From Gnetum montanum (lineage: Eukaryota > Streptophyta > Gnetopsida > Gnetales > Gnetaceae), in NCBI GenBank assembly GCA_015680685.1, contig MNCI01037790.1:1-64000 (forward strand): a stretch of 64,000 nucleotides of DNA, written 5' to 3'. Positions 11,302-23,280 of this stretch are shown piece after piece. The first letter of the stretch is position 1, and every line of letters starts with the position of its first letter. The notes under the pieces were generated by a model, which saw nothing but the letters and a program-made list of their open reading frames with translations, searched no databases and was not told where the DNA came from. The position numbers and the translations under genes are program-made.

Positions 11302-12085
11302 TTGAACTAGAGATAAAAGGAGATCCACAAGAGCTTGTAGAGTATGTTGGAATGCAAAATTTTATTAATGCAATAAAAGATAAATTTGAACTTAGAGATG
11401 ACAAATTATTATTTGGCTTTCAAGATGATATGCCTCTAGGTCCAATCTAGGGGTCACTAGATGATGTTGTCATGGGAGGCACTAGTGCAATCTCATTTGA
11501 AATTAGGACATATGGGGGAGAAGAAGGTAGAACAACTAGTTGCTTTAAAGGCAATGTTTCAACCACAAATAACAGATGCTTTGCAAGCATTTACACAAAG
11601 TACTTATCTTCCTTAAAAGACCTATTAGAATTTGATGGGTTAGAAATATGGTTGAGAGGTGAAGGAAATCATTATAAATCTATCATTTGAACTACAATGG
11701 AGGGAGATGTTGTGGGCTATACTACAAGTTTTAATACCATCAAGGATCAGTGGTAGATAGTATGGTAGCCTTCTCGTGACTTCATTCTTTTTTTTTGTGC
11801 TTAGGTTATTAATGATTCTCTTCCTTTCAACCCAAGACAAGTGGAATCTTTGCAACTTATGTATATCAAATTTGAGTATGATGGAAAATTAAATCCAACT
11901 TTTAAGGTTGGCTAATTTCAAATTACTTTTTCAAGTATCAAAACATACTTAAAAGATCCAATTACTCCCTAGTTTATGCATGTTAGCTCAATTGGTGTCA
12001 CATGTCATAAAGGCCAAGCCTAAGATTTAAGTGAACAACCACCTAGAGTTTGCTTGAACAAAGAGTTGGAGAAGGTAGTAATAGG
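11302..12085 (+). pseudogene. CIA30-domain (HCF173-like) protein fragment
   Basis: Plus-strand translation contains GDPQELVEYVGMQNFINAIK, KLLFGFQDD, GSLDDVVMGGTSAISFEI, FKGNVSTTNNRCFASI, FDGLEIWLRGEGNHYKSII, GDVVGYTTSFNTIKDQW, then VESLQLMYIKFEYDGKLNPT and SSIKTYLKDPITP. This is the CIA30 (complex I intermediate-associated 30) domain, in the plant form joined to an NAD(P)-binding Rossmann protein (HCF173 family, involved in psbA mRNA translation in chloroplasts). The Rossmann halves are missing. Stops and one or two frame changes break it. The reading runs through the middle of the domain with no obvious intron. Third captured host fragment in a row, all in the plus orientation. Confidence 0.8.
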
Positions 12086-12679
12086 TGCAGATGTTTTCAT
12101 AGCTTTTGAGACTATGAACTATCTTTAATGTTAGCTATTCCACTATTCAACTATGGCTGTGGGATGTTTATTTTTTATTATTGCCACACTATGTGGCTAT
12201 GAATGCCATGTTAGGTTTGGTTTAAAATATTTTTTACTTTTTTATGTTGTAGAATTTTTATGGGATTTTATGTTTTCTGTTTTTTTTTTGTTTTGTGATT
12301 TTTACATAAACATGCAAGAAGAATGTAAATTGTAAAAATCAATGTGAGAATGTTAACTAATGTAATATGTAAAATAAATAAACATAATGCAATGACATGG
12401 AAAAAAACATAAGGTAATAATGTAGATGTGTAAATGAAGCTAAAAGACAAGGCTACTGGCTAGAGTGTGCAAAAGAATGAGTAAATGTTTAATCACATAG
12501 TTGCTTCCTAATCTTCAAAATATTAGGGAGCTTATATGATTGTTGTTTCATAATCTTATATTCTTCATTCTCTTCACTCACTATGTTGAATGGGAGTTGC
12601 TCCCATGTTTCATTGGTGGCCCCCAGCACCAACAATATTGGCTTGACTAGTCTTGTTAGGATTTTCTACTTTGTCCTTA
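12086..12679. other. Unassigned AT-rich spacer
   Basis: Joins the captured fragments to the Tat-2 protease. Contains a T-run near 12,280. Short open frames on both strands (12,153-12,335 and 12,268-12,450) are low-complexity and unsupported. Confidence 0.3.
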
Positions 12680-13200
12680 GCCATAGGAGTTTTCTCTTGA
12701 AACTCCACTTTCAATTCTTATTCTACATCAACATTATTAACAAACAAAGAAATTGTGCTATCTCTATGAATGATGATTTTGCCCCTGTTAGAAGGTAGAT
12801 AATTCTCTTAATGGGTTGGGAAAGAGACTACCCATAATTTGGAAAACCAAGGCCTTCCTAAAAATAGATTGAAGCCTGGTATCTCTTCTAGCACTAGAAA
12901 ATTGGTAGTTGTAGGGAATTGATCTTCAGCTACAAAATCCAATGTTATTGATCCCTTGATTACTACTCGTGACCCATTAAACAATTTAAGCATGGAGGTT
13001 AAGGTAGTTTGAATATGTTTGAACAAAACCAAATGCTCAATGATAGGGAAGGGTATAACCTTTATAGTTGTACTATCATACATGTGCACTCTATGAACTC
13101 TATATTGACTGACTCTAATTGTTACAAAGAGAGGGGCCTTAGACACTTCATTATTTTGATGGTTGGCCTTCACCTTAAGATCACAAAACATTAAGATAGT
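12680..13200 (-). pseudogene. Tat-2 retropepsin (protease) remnant
   Basis: The open piece 13,191-12,808 contains FLVLEEIPGFNLFLGRPWF, the hydrophobic-LGRPW motif of a Ty3/gypsy protease C-terminal half, after a stretch VIKGSITLDFVAEDQFP that aligns with the Tat-1 piece (FIACEQFP). The upstream catalytic D-S/T-G region is not readable. About 10 kb from its Tat-1 counterpart and in the same orientation. It is followed on the minus strand by antisense host fragments and not by pol. Confidence 0.65.
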
Positions 13201-15180
13201 TGATACTGTTTCTTTCTTGGAAGGGGATGGTAGTATTATTGCATGGATCTATTCTTTGTTAGTGGGGATATCCTCACTCATTGAGATAAAAGTTAGCATC
13301 TTTACTAATTCTTGGTAATGGGGAAAGGAGGTCATGACCAAGTCATACAAACTTAATGAGGGATTTTTCTATTTCAATGAGAGGTTAAATTGCTTCATGG
13401 TGGTAAGGAAGTATTTATCATTGCTCAATGTTTTCTTGCTCTTGTTAGCCTTAAATTCCTCCATTCTACCCAAGATCATGATCTCATGTTTCAATGATTG
13501 CTGTTTTGATCCCTTTCCCTTTTCTTTCCTATCCTTTCTAGATTAACTAGTAGATGTAGTTTGATCATTAGAGTCCATGGTTATGGCCCAGATCGGGGTA
13601 GGCTTCAATGGATCTACCTCCTTCCACACTTTTGGATGGTTATTTTTTTTCCCTAGGCTTGGTCACCATTTTCTTGCATTTTTTTAAAGAAACTCCTTCT
13701 TGTTTGGTTGTGATGAAGTTGAGTTATTAGCTACTATAGGGGGATGTCAATTGGTTGGAATTATAGATTGATTAGTAGGGAATAATAATACTTTGATGAC
13801 AAAAGGTTCCTTAGGAGCCAATGGGGGTGGTATCATTATAAAAAATGGACTTCTAAAACTAGAATTCTATTCATGAAGAGGAAGTACCCAAAGCATGAAT
13901 GGTTCCTTAGTGAGCACAAGCTTATCGAATACATCAAAGGTGGCTATTGTTAATTCTTCTTTGTTTTTGTTCAATGGATATTTATACACTTGCATATTTT
14001 GGTTCTAGGACCTAACTAGGTTAGATGCATCTAAGACTACCTTCCTACTATCTATCATCTTTTGCAAGTCATCTTTTAACACTAAGCAAAAGTTAGTACC
14101 ATGACCAAGTTGTTGATGATAGTGGTAGAATAAATCTTGCTTAAAGTATTTAGCTAAGGTTGGATCATCCTTTGTTACTATAGAAGGATCTTTGGATATT
14201 TCACACAAGTGGTCATGCCTCTTATGAGAATTTTTGAAAAGTTGCTTATATTGGATGTGACCATTCTTGAGTAGTTGATTGAGAAGCTTGGATGGTTTTA
14301 TTGGCAACTTGGTATACTTAGACTTATTATTTTGCTAAAAATTAGGCTTCGAGAGATTAGATGTAGTGTCACTTGATGTTGATGGCTAGGAGGCCATAGT
14401 GGAAGTTTTGGTTTGCATGGTCTTCTAGCTTTTTGTAATTTTAGGCTCCTTGGCTACTATTGCTAGAGCTACATGTGAATGCTGCCCTTATTCCTATCTT
14501 GTTTGGTATGTTGGTTCTTGTAGGTTATATACATAGGGTTTTTTCTAGCTTCAACTATGTCTTATATGTTTTTCACTTGGAAAAAGGCTTGACTTAGGGA
14601 TTGGGGATCCAAATAATACAATTTAGACATAATAAAATCATTAACCACCTTCTTGAAAATGGCCAAAAGGTGTGTTTCAAAGATGGGTTCAGGTATCTTA
14701 TTAAGTGTAGCATTCTATCTTAGTATAAAATTTTGATCGAGTTCAAGGGACCCCTATCTCACTTTCATTAGTTGATCTAGTGTTGTTTTGAGCTTTAAGT
14801 TGTGCTTAAAGAGGTTAACAAATTGACTTATTAAGTCATCTAGAGAGGAGATATATCCTCTAGATAGTGCATGGTACCAATCAAGGGCCTTTCTAGTCAA
14901 AGACATGCAATACAATGTGTGGACAAGCTTATAGTAATAGGCATTCTAAATGGAAGGTGATGAGGTACACATTAGGATTACTTTTTCCATTATGCTTGGT
15001 GAAGTTAGGGATTATTATCTTGGAGGGAAGGATTATGTGGGGAAAACTAGGGCTAATTGAGTCATGTTGGTAAAAGTCCATGACTTTCATGATTTTTGTT
15101 GTACTAGCCTGGAATTTCTTTAATTTTTAGGTTAGGCTTTGGATTAGTTGGAAGGCCTAATCTAGACTTTGAGGCACTCC
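13201..15180 (-). pseudogene. Tat-2 gag remnant
   Basis: Broken Ty3/gypsy gag. The clearest part is 14,307-14,005, with KLLNQLLKNGHIQYKQLF, a KRHDH block and a C-terminal HYHQQLGHGTNFCLVLKDDL block that aligns with the Tat-1 piece at 4,229-3,990 and with the H-G-H-x-T-x-x-C-x-x-L-K block of plant gag proteins. Around 15,000-14,940 is the N-terminal K-x-x-x-KYNG-like start. Many stops. It is the homologue of 3,113-5,076. Confidence 0.6.
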
Positions 15181-16107
15181 TATAGGTTATGTAGGTTGCA
15201 AGGTTGGCTACATAAAAAGTGTGATGGGTCAAGGATAAGAGATAGGCTATGACATCAGGTGATAAGACCTAGTTGCCATTACTATGGGAGAGTTAAAGAG
15301 GAAGAATGATGTCTGTGTAGGGATTCACAAGGTGAAAAGAGCAATAGATATGCCAAAAGTTGGTAGGACTTGAGGTTCTAAAGAGGGGCCTACTATAGTG
15401 GTGAATGGAAAAGGCATAGAAGGTAGTAGGATGGTTGTGTGACATGAGGCTGGATGACAAATAGGAGAGGTGTGCATATAGAGGAGACTTGGGAGACTGG
15501 GTGTGAATTTCACTCGAAGAAAGAGATAGGTGTTACTTACATGTTATATAAGGAATTAATCTTAAAGTCAAGTATAGATTCTTGTAAGTTTTCTTTCCCT
15601 TGAGCCTCTTCCTCCTAGTATCCCCTAAAATCCTCCTGATCATTTTTTTCACATTCTAGGGTAGACCCTTCACTTGCTATCACTTCCTCATTATCATTTA
15701 CTAGGTAGGACAACATGCAGCTAGAAGCTTTGGAAAGCACTATCTTATCATATGAGGAAGGAATATATTCCTTCCCACTCTTTTGATTAATCTCAAACTC
15801 ACACTAGAAAATCTTAATCAAAAGATGACCTTGGCATAGGATGTGAAGATCAACCTAAATCTTCACATGGATGAAATTATAATAATCCTAAGTGACCTTG
15901 GCATGCATTGGATCACATCCTAGGCATATAAGGGATTGTCTATGTTCCATCACGGTGGAATCCTTATGATCATAAATATAGGTGAACTACTAGTTAGAAC
16001 TCATATTGATAATATGGTGCAAAAGGATAATGGAAGTAAAAGGAATAAAATATAATGACTAATTAATTAGCCAAGATGGTCAAGGTTCTTTAGGATTTTA
16101 GCATTCT

Positions 16108-16640
16108 ACATGATGGATTTTAGGAAATCTCAACACACTTCAAAAAAGATGATAGAGAATAATACTAGTTATGAGGTTTAACAATGATTTTTCCAGCCCA
16201 CAATTGGTTTTTCATCCCACACGATGGGTTTTTAGCTTACATAATGGGTTTTTAGCTCACATGATGGAATTTTGGGACAACCTAAGGTGGACATTAAAGT
16301 TGTAAAAAAAGTTAAAATCACGGTCACATAGTGGGGATTCAACCCACATGATGGTCTTTCTACCTACACGATGAGTTTTTAGCCCACATAATGGACTTTT
16401 TCTTCACATGATGGGCTTTTAGCCCCACATGATGAACATTCTATTCACACAATGGATTTTTAGGAAAATCCAAAGTGGATGTCAAGGTTGCAAATGAAGC
16501 TAAATACATGGCCACACAATGGATTTTCAGCCCACATGATGGGCTTTAGGAAAATCCAAAATATACTTCCATTGGATAAGATGAGCTTGCAAGTCAAAGA
16601 ATAAAACAAGTAGAGGGAGTCCACAATGGATTTTAGAAAA
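16108..16640. repeat. CACATGATGG minisatellite in the Tat-2 leader
   Basis: About a dozen variants of a ~21-bp unit CACATGATGGGTTTTTAGCC (also ACACAATGG and ACATAATGG). It sits between gag and the PBS of Tat-2. The reverse complement of the same motif family occurs in the LTR at 17,330-17,610. From 15,181 to 16,107 I see only AT-rich leader sequence. Confidence 0.7.
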
Positions 16641-16650
16641 GAAGTTGGAT

Positions 16651-16672
16651 GGAGACACTTTTTCTAGCACTA
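16651..16672 (-). promoter_or_regulatory. Tat-2 primer binding site
   Basis: Minus strand TAGTGCTAGAAAAAGTG..., a decayed version of the TGGTGCTAGAAGGAGGGC site seen at 63,722, placed about 14 nt from the inner end of the LTR. Confidence 0.45.
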
Positions 16673-17319
16673 GAAACTATAACAATGGAAAATTTTAGCA
16701 CTAGAAAATCAAACGATTTTGTATGAGATAATTAAACTCATGGATCCATGGCCCTCAAAAGAAAATTCAAAGCAGCTTGGACAATCTTATCAATCATCTA
16801 GAGATTTTAAAAGTCTATTACTGATTTCATTTAAATGTAGGTAAAAATGTAATAAAAGTAAGTAAAACAAGATCACCATGTTGAGTGAAAGGATAAATAA
16901 GATGAGAGACTAATAAGGCCAACTAGGAATAGTGAAAAATCTTATATTAAGTAGTAAATGTCAAAAAATGTAAGAATAAGAGGGTTTGAGAGTATAGATC
17001 AAGGCTTGAAAGATTGAGAAAATCAATGTATCTATTGTAATCTGGTGTAGTTGGTAGAGCGCATCCTATGAGGAACTTACCCTTTTCTTATAGCTTGATT
17101 TGCAACTCTAATAATCAATGCTCTATGATGTTGCCAAGATGTTGCTAAAATCTATTACTAAAGCTTTACCAAGTGATCACTACAAAAATTGCCCTTCCAA
17201 AAAAGTCTTAAATGTGATCTTGGATTTGGAATTTATAGTTTTTGGATTTCTAATGCTAGCATCCATTAAAGTTTCAAGCATTACGAATGGCTTTTTGGTT
17301 AAAGTGCATCATGTGAGAT

Positions 17320-17610
17320 GAAAGACCAAGCCCCACAAACTACACTCATATGCTATCCATTGTTTGAAATTGCACCATCCATCATGTGGAGCTAAAGCCC
17401 AAGTCTTGCATGCTAATCTCATATGCTATATATCATATGGGATTGCACTATCCATTGTGTAAAAGTAAAGTCCAAGTCCCACATGCTGATCTTATATGTT
17501 GCCCATCATGTGGAACTACACCATCCATCATGTGAAGCTAAAGCCCAAGTCCCACATGTTAACCTTAGATGTTGTCCATCATGTGTAGCTGAGGTGCCCA
17601 TTGTATGAGG
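17320..17610. repeat. ~74-bp tandem repeat inside the Tat-2 LTR
   Basis: Between three and four copies of a 72-76-bp unit containing AAAGCCCAAGTCCCACATG followed by a CCATCATGTGG motif; unit starts near 17,321, 17,393, 17,469 and 17,543. The open frames over it (17,118-17,321 and 17,423-17,608) are products of the repeat and not genes. Confidence 0.7.
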
Positions 17611-17629
17611 TAAAAATGTTAAATTTCAT

Positions 17630-17800
17630 AGCCTATGGAGCATTTTTAGCTTCCACAAGCTAGCATACATAGAATTTGCAGCTTGTGGAATAGTCTTTAT
17701 CCTTCCACAAGCTAGAGTACATGGAACTTATGGCCTATGATGTAGATTTTATTTTCATAAGTTGAGATGCATGTGATTTGTAGCTAGCGGGTTGCAACTC
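17630..17800. repeat. ~64-bp degenerate tandem repeat in the Tat-2 LTR
   Basis: Two to three diverged units built around CTTCCACAAGCTAG and a GCATACAT-type segment, partly palindromic (GCTTGTGGAA at the unit end). Confidence 0.55.
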
Positions 17801-17989
17801 TCATTTTTACATTTAGAAATCTCTTTAAACTATTGATACAAGGACACAATATAGGGTCTTTTGGAAAAATAAGGCAATTGTATTTGCCTTTACATTTTCA
17901 CCAAATTACAATGAAATTTTAGGCTATAGGCCTTTACATTAGAACATGAAGTCTTGCTTAAGGTGTTTCACTAATGACCTATCCTAACA

Positions 17990-19069
17990 CTCAGTACATA
18001 TTTACTCAAAACTCTAACAAATGGATTAGTGAATATGTGTTTATAAATATAATAAATCCAAATATTATGTACACCCAAAAAGGTATCCATAAGGTACATA
18101 GGTAAGTGAAGTAAATCATATGAGCTTTAAATAGAATAATTAAAAGATTAAAATAATAAACCTCTTACAAAGGTAGTGAAAAAGTAAACAGATTAACTAT
18201 GTAATGCTCAATTGAAATAGATAAAATACCATGTATACATAAAAAGTAGGGTGCATGAAGAAAATCCAAAACTACAAACACCTCTAAGTCCAACTATCTA
18301 ACTAAAATTGAAAAGATAAAAATAAAATAATTTAAGATATTGAATATATTTCATGAAGGTAATTACAATGCACAAATGCTAAGGTCGAACAAAAATAATA
18401 ATAGAATATTTAAGCTATAGAAATACATAAAAAGGATAAAACAAAAACATATATAAATATGAACTAGAGGTATAATCACAAGCAAGTCTCACTTACATAG
18501 AACCAAAAATATGCAATGTTATCAAAGGATACTAACATGTGATTAATGAGAGGATGCATGTATAAGGTAAAGCTTAGACAACCATCCTTAATAATATTCC
18601 ACCTATATGATCTCAAGGTAAATAAGATAGAAATTCTTCTTTCTTCTATCTACTTGTACATCTTTCTTCCTTCCAAATATTTTTGATCATATGTGTAACT
18701 TTTTTCCCAATCATCTTTGCATCCACTTTGTGACCCTTACTAATTGCACTTAAATAACCATCACTAGGTTAGATCAGCACATAATAGAACTTTATAACAT
18801 AACTAAGACATGATATATATGCATCCCTAATGTTGTAACATGTCATCAAGCTATTATAACTAATGAAAAAATTCAAGATTTCATGAAATGACTTTAATCT
18901 TTTCCAAAAATAAAGGAACTAATGTAGCATGGTGCTATCTTCCTCTCCATTCTAATATCATATTTTCACCCAAATTTATTTTAAGAAAACTTTACTATCA
19001 AGGTTGAATTTAAGGCACTCTCTTCCTATTATTAATACAAATTATTAAGTTATTCTATGTTATGCCAGT
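17990..19069. other. AT-rich stretch, possible chromovirus 3' LTR
   Basis: No coding sequence is recognisable. A short similarity (CAAG-x-AAGTCTCACTTACATA near 18,485 versus the region after 45,100) hints that part of this is the 3' LTR of the chromovirus whose PBS lies at 44,930, but I could not define its borders. Confidence 0.25.
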
Positions 19070-20660
19070 TAGTTTCTAATAAACAAATTTACTTTAAAGT
19101 CATTCTGATGATCTTTATGGATTCTTCTCTCCAACCTCTAAAGGAATCTAATAAATCTTTTTTGATAGATTCTATGGCACAACACTTTAATCACCATTAC
19201 ACTTAAACTAACAGAAATAACTATTACTCCAAAGAACTCTAATAATGAAAGAATTCTATTCCAACTATCATGTAGTCTAGGCACAAGCTCTGAGCACAAC
19301 TATTTAAGACCTCACCCATCAATTATTTTCAACTTTCTACCTTATACTATCACAAAAATTTATTCAACAAATCTAAATTGGCCACTATAATAAATGATCA
19401 TTTATTGTAACTACTCATAACATTTCTTAGTGCTAAGGATCTAAGAGTTTTTGAGTGGTTATCTCTTCCCATAAATGAGGTAAGATAGGTAGATGATTAA
19501 GTTTTTTAGCTATCTTACATAGTTTTGTTACCATGTTATCTTTGCTAGAGTGACACTAAACTATGGAGCTAACTCTACTGTGATATTAATTTATCCAAAC
19601 TATGGTTAGCTCATCATATGTTGTAATCTCTTATGATCTAGCCAAAATGTGACTTTCTTATCCTAAAAGTAGTAGCTTCAAATCTTTAGAGAAATTATTC
19701 TAACACCAAAGTCTACATTGTATGTTGAATATTTGATTTCATGAGGTATAATTATACAAAAACATATGTTACAACTACAAGAAAACTTATTTAATTTTTT
19801 CTTTCAAAGCATCACATCATAGAGTCTTTCTATGATTTGGCGAGATTAGTATAGCATTTGTAGTTTTTCAAGTTTTAAACTCAAGATATTTAAAACAAAC
19901 ATCACTCTAAGAGAGAACATAAGCTTTATTAGATATTTGTGTAGAGGTATTCCTATGTTAGAGAAGTCCTATACAAATATTTAGTAGATCCTACCAATCC
20001 TAAGAGCTTCATACTTATTTCACCAAAGTTGGGACAATCAACTCATAAATACTAATGCTTTGGAGAATCACTATTATATTTAAATCTCTTCCCACATGAA
20101 CAAAAAACTAAATCTCTTCATTTCCAAAGAGACACATAGAAGCATGAGCAAAATTCATCATCATCTTAAGCTCTATAGTATTGTTCTTAAGTGTGCCTTT
20201 CGTTTTTCTTCATTCTTAGAGTAGACTAAGATATTAACTAATCATCACATGCATGTAACTATGGCATTACCAATCTTGAAGAATATAACCAAAGACTTAA
20301 AAGGTCCTTATATTATGCTAAAAGTGGTCTTAGGTACATTGTCTTCTTTCATTTCAACTTTGTGATATTCAAACTTAAAATATATCTTAAAGAATATGTT
20401 AATTTCTTCTAGTTGATCACAAGATCATCAAGCTAGGTAGAGGATTTTGGATCTTTCCTATAATTAATAATCTCAAATTATCATCCTTTCTTGTTAGTAA
20501 AAGAACTAATAAATTTAAAAGGAAAATACTAAGTAATTTAGTCTCTCACCCATCAACTCTTCAAGTCCTATCTTAAGCTCTACTTATTTCATGGGTGACA
20601 TCATATGAGATGACTTGGAAATCTATTGGAATTCTCTACCTGAGTATGACCTCAAACTAA
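19070..20660 (-). pseudogene. Chromovirus-type pol remnant (RT, probable integrase end)
   Basis: Minus-strand pieces match a Ty3/gypsy reverse transcriptase in order: an ELK-x-x-LEELMG-like block (about 20,580), VLLLTRKDDNLRL (about 20,500), a NPLPSL block, then FKFEYHKVEMKEDNVPKTTF (about 20,390-20,320) and LVYSKNEEKRKAHLRTIL (about 20,215-20,165). These correspond to the P-V-L-F-V-K-K-K-D-G, DLKSGYHQ-x-x-x-x-x-D-x-P-KTAF and YSK-x-x-x-EH-x-x-HL motifs. The catalytic YxDD motif is destroyed. Near 19,300-19,260 VLRACA followed by a W-x-x-x-L-x-x-IEF-like string resembles the chromovirus integrase segment before the chromodomain. Many stops. RNase H is not readable between the two. Confidence 0.6.
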
Positions 20661-23186
20661 ATATTCTTGGTAGAAAATAAGATAATAAAATTTTCTTATT
20701 CATATTCCTAAAATCTTAGTTCCCTAAAATCTATGCTATCTCTTCCTTCATTATTTATGACTTATTTGTATAACTATTAAAGAATGTTTTGTTGGCAGTA
20801 AGTTATGTGTGATGCTTTACTTACTTGTTAGATACTACTTCTTTCCTATAAGAAGGTTAAACTATAAGGGTCTTATTTCTATAGCTCAAAACATCTTCCA
20901 TACCTAAATAATCATTTTATTCCAAGAGTTACATAATTTTCTCCAAGGATTATTATTGTAAGATCACTATTCAACATAAACTCTTGATTCATCACTTTGT
21001 TGGATGAAATTTCTTTTTCGTTCATTAAACTAGAGAAGTTCATTAAATAAACATCTAGAGAGAAGAATAAGATGTACAAATCATATAGTTAGTTTCCCTC
21101 GAATCTATAATCTTTCCAAATTAAACTATTATGCCACTTATGCATGAGTTGTTGAGGTTTCTTATTATAACCATTCCATTATCTTAGAACTATGAAGTTT
21201 TCAAGATCTAGAATGAGTGGACTTGTAGCAAAATAAGATATAAAATAAAATAAAATAAATAATTTCATATCAACCAAGTGGTAGCTTTTTTAGAAATGCG
21301 AGACATCATACCTAAAAGATAAACTCATGTAAGTGGATTAAGCAATTAACAATAAACTTTGATAATTTATTAGTTTAAGATGATTAATTTTAGTTATTTA
21401 TTATAAAATTGGAGGAAGCATCACTGGAAGTGATGGTAAGGTTCTTATTTTTCATGTTGTAAGACCTATGATGAAACTTGGATGGATATACTTGAAAGAT
21501 GTTAGACTTTTACTCCATTTTCCTTCTAGGATCTTATCTTGGTGGGATGAGCATTTAGCCTTTGGGTGATTATCCTTATANAAGTTCTCCATTGGTATTG
21601 ACATAAACTAGAGAGATAAATACTTTAACAAAGACATTATGGATATATGACATAGAAATTTCAACATGCTTCATTCTTTCAAAAAGAAAAAAGAAAAAAG
21701 AAAAAAACTAGATTCTTAATCAACTATATAGTAATTTGGTTATCATAGAAGATTGTGATTAGCAATGAAATATTCTACTTAAGTTCTTTGAATTGTTGAC
21801 AAAGTCATTTGAACTTAATAACCAAATTTACTTCAACCCTTTATTAAGATGTTGTGAAAGATAAAGGAACTATTATTTATTTAGTTAATCATCATTAGAT
21901 TGTATTTCTATGATGTTTAATAAGATATTCAATGGAGGAACATCATGAAGCTACATCACCATTGTAGTTTGCATTAGTTTAGCATTTCAAATCAACCTTT
22001 GAGAGATAATTAAAGATTAATCCATAATTAATAATTCCTTTTAAGTGCCTTAATATACTCATATCTAAATTTATTTTTATATTGGTTGGTATCTTATTAA
22101 ATCTAGATAATAGTTTTATTAAATATGAAATATCTAGTCATATATTTGTCAAATAAATCAAGTTTCTAATGAAATTCCAATATAATATGAAATAAAGAAT
22201 GGGGTTAGAATTATCTACCTATAATGGGATTCTTAAATTCAATAGTATTTAACTTGATTCACATTTCATTATATAATATACTTTTAAAAAATGTAGAACA
22301 TGCTTTATATGGGTTATTTCTATGTCAATTAATGACAAATGAATTTCAATATTGAGAAAATAACTAAGCTGGCCTAGCTCTAACATCTCAAACTTTCCTA
22401 TAACTAGTTTTTGACTTGATTAATGAAATTAATTTTTTTTTATCATTACAATTTGATTGACATATAGTAATATTATTGATGCCCTTTGTGAATATTTTAT
22501 TTTCATAACATAAATATTGACATCTATATTTGATTATTTAAACTCAATTCATGCATGCCTTCATCAAACTTTATGTACAATTCTTGAGAAGCTTACTTTA
22601 ACTTATAACAGGATATTTTTAGTCTTAAAGTATTATTAGAAAATATAGAATCCACGAAGTTAAGATATAAAAATTTCTTCTTATAAATCTTCATTTAATA
22701 AGGTATATTTAACATCGAGCTAATATATCTTCCAATCATAAGAAGTTGCTAGAGAGAAAGAACACCATATGGTTCATTGTTTTATGGTGGGTGAACAGGT
22801 TTTTTATAAACAATGTCTTTTTTAATGTAAAATCTCTTGTAACTAGTTGAGCCTAATGTTTGTTCATAGTATTATATCCTTTTCTTTTATACAAGAAACT
22901 CATTTACATGTTAATATTTTGAATTATGGTGAACTCTTCACTAGTTCCAACCTATAATTTTTCATTAACATGTTATATTTTTTCTTCTTTTCATCATATC
23001 AATATTTATTTTCATATCCTTTGGATGCTTATGCATTCAATTATCTTAGATATTAATTTTAAAATAGTCAAATAAGAATTATCTCCTACAATATAAATTT
23101 TTCATTTCTAAGCCTTTTCATTGTTATTTTATTTAAATCTTCTAACTCTACTTATCTTAGATTATTTAACTAATTTTTAAATCATT
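20661..23186. other. AT-rich, unassigned; ambiguous base at 21,582
   Basis: Expected position of the protease and upstream part of the chromovirus pol, but I find no readable motif. A single N stands at 21,582. Short A/G-rich run near 21,685-21,707. Confidence 0.3.
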
Positions 23187-23238
23187 ATGACTTCTTGTGT
23201 ACAAAAATAATCCATGGGTTCATAATCCTAATTTATAC

Positions 23239-23280
<42 letters not shown>

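Larger units (their letters stand above)
16686..17989 (-). mobile_element. Tat-2 LTR (5' LTR, minus orientation)
   Basis: Read on the minus strand it starts TGTTAGGATAGG (17,989) and ends at the PBS. Both flanks match 7,116-8,757, for example the shared TTACAATGAAATT segment near the outer end and the AGCACTAGAAA region near the PBS. The body holds two tandem repeat blocks. A tRNA A-box-like string near 17,048 has no B-box partner. Confidence 0.5.

Noticed and set aside
17041-17075. tRNA-like string (GTAGTTGGTAGAGCGC) resembling an A-box
   Set aside because: No B-box (GGTTCGA) follows at the right distance and no cloverleaf can be drawn. It lies inside the Tat-2 LTR.
17118-17608. Two plus-strand open frames
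   Set aside because: They are translations of the 74-bp tandem repeat.
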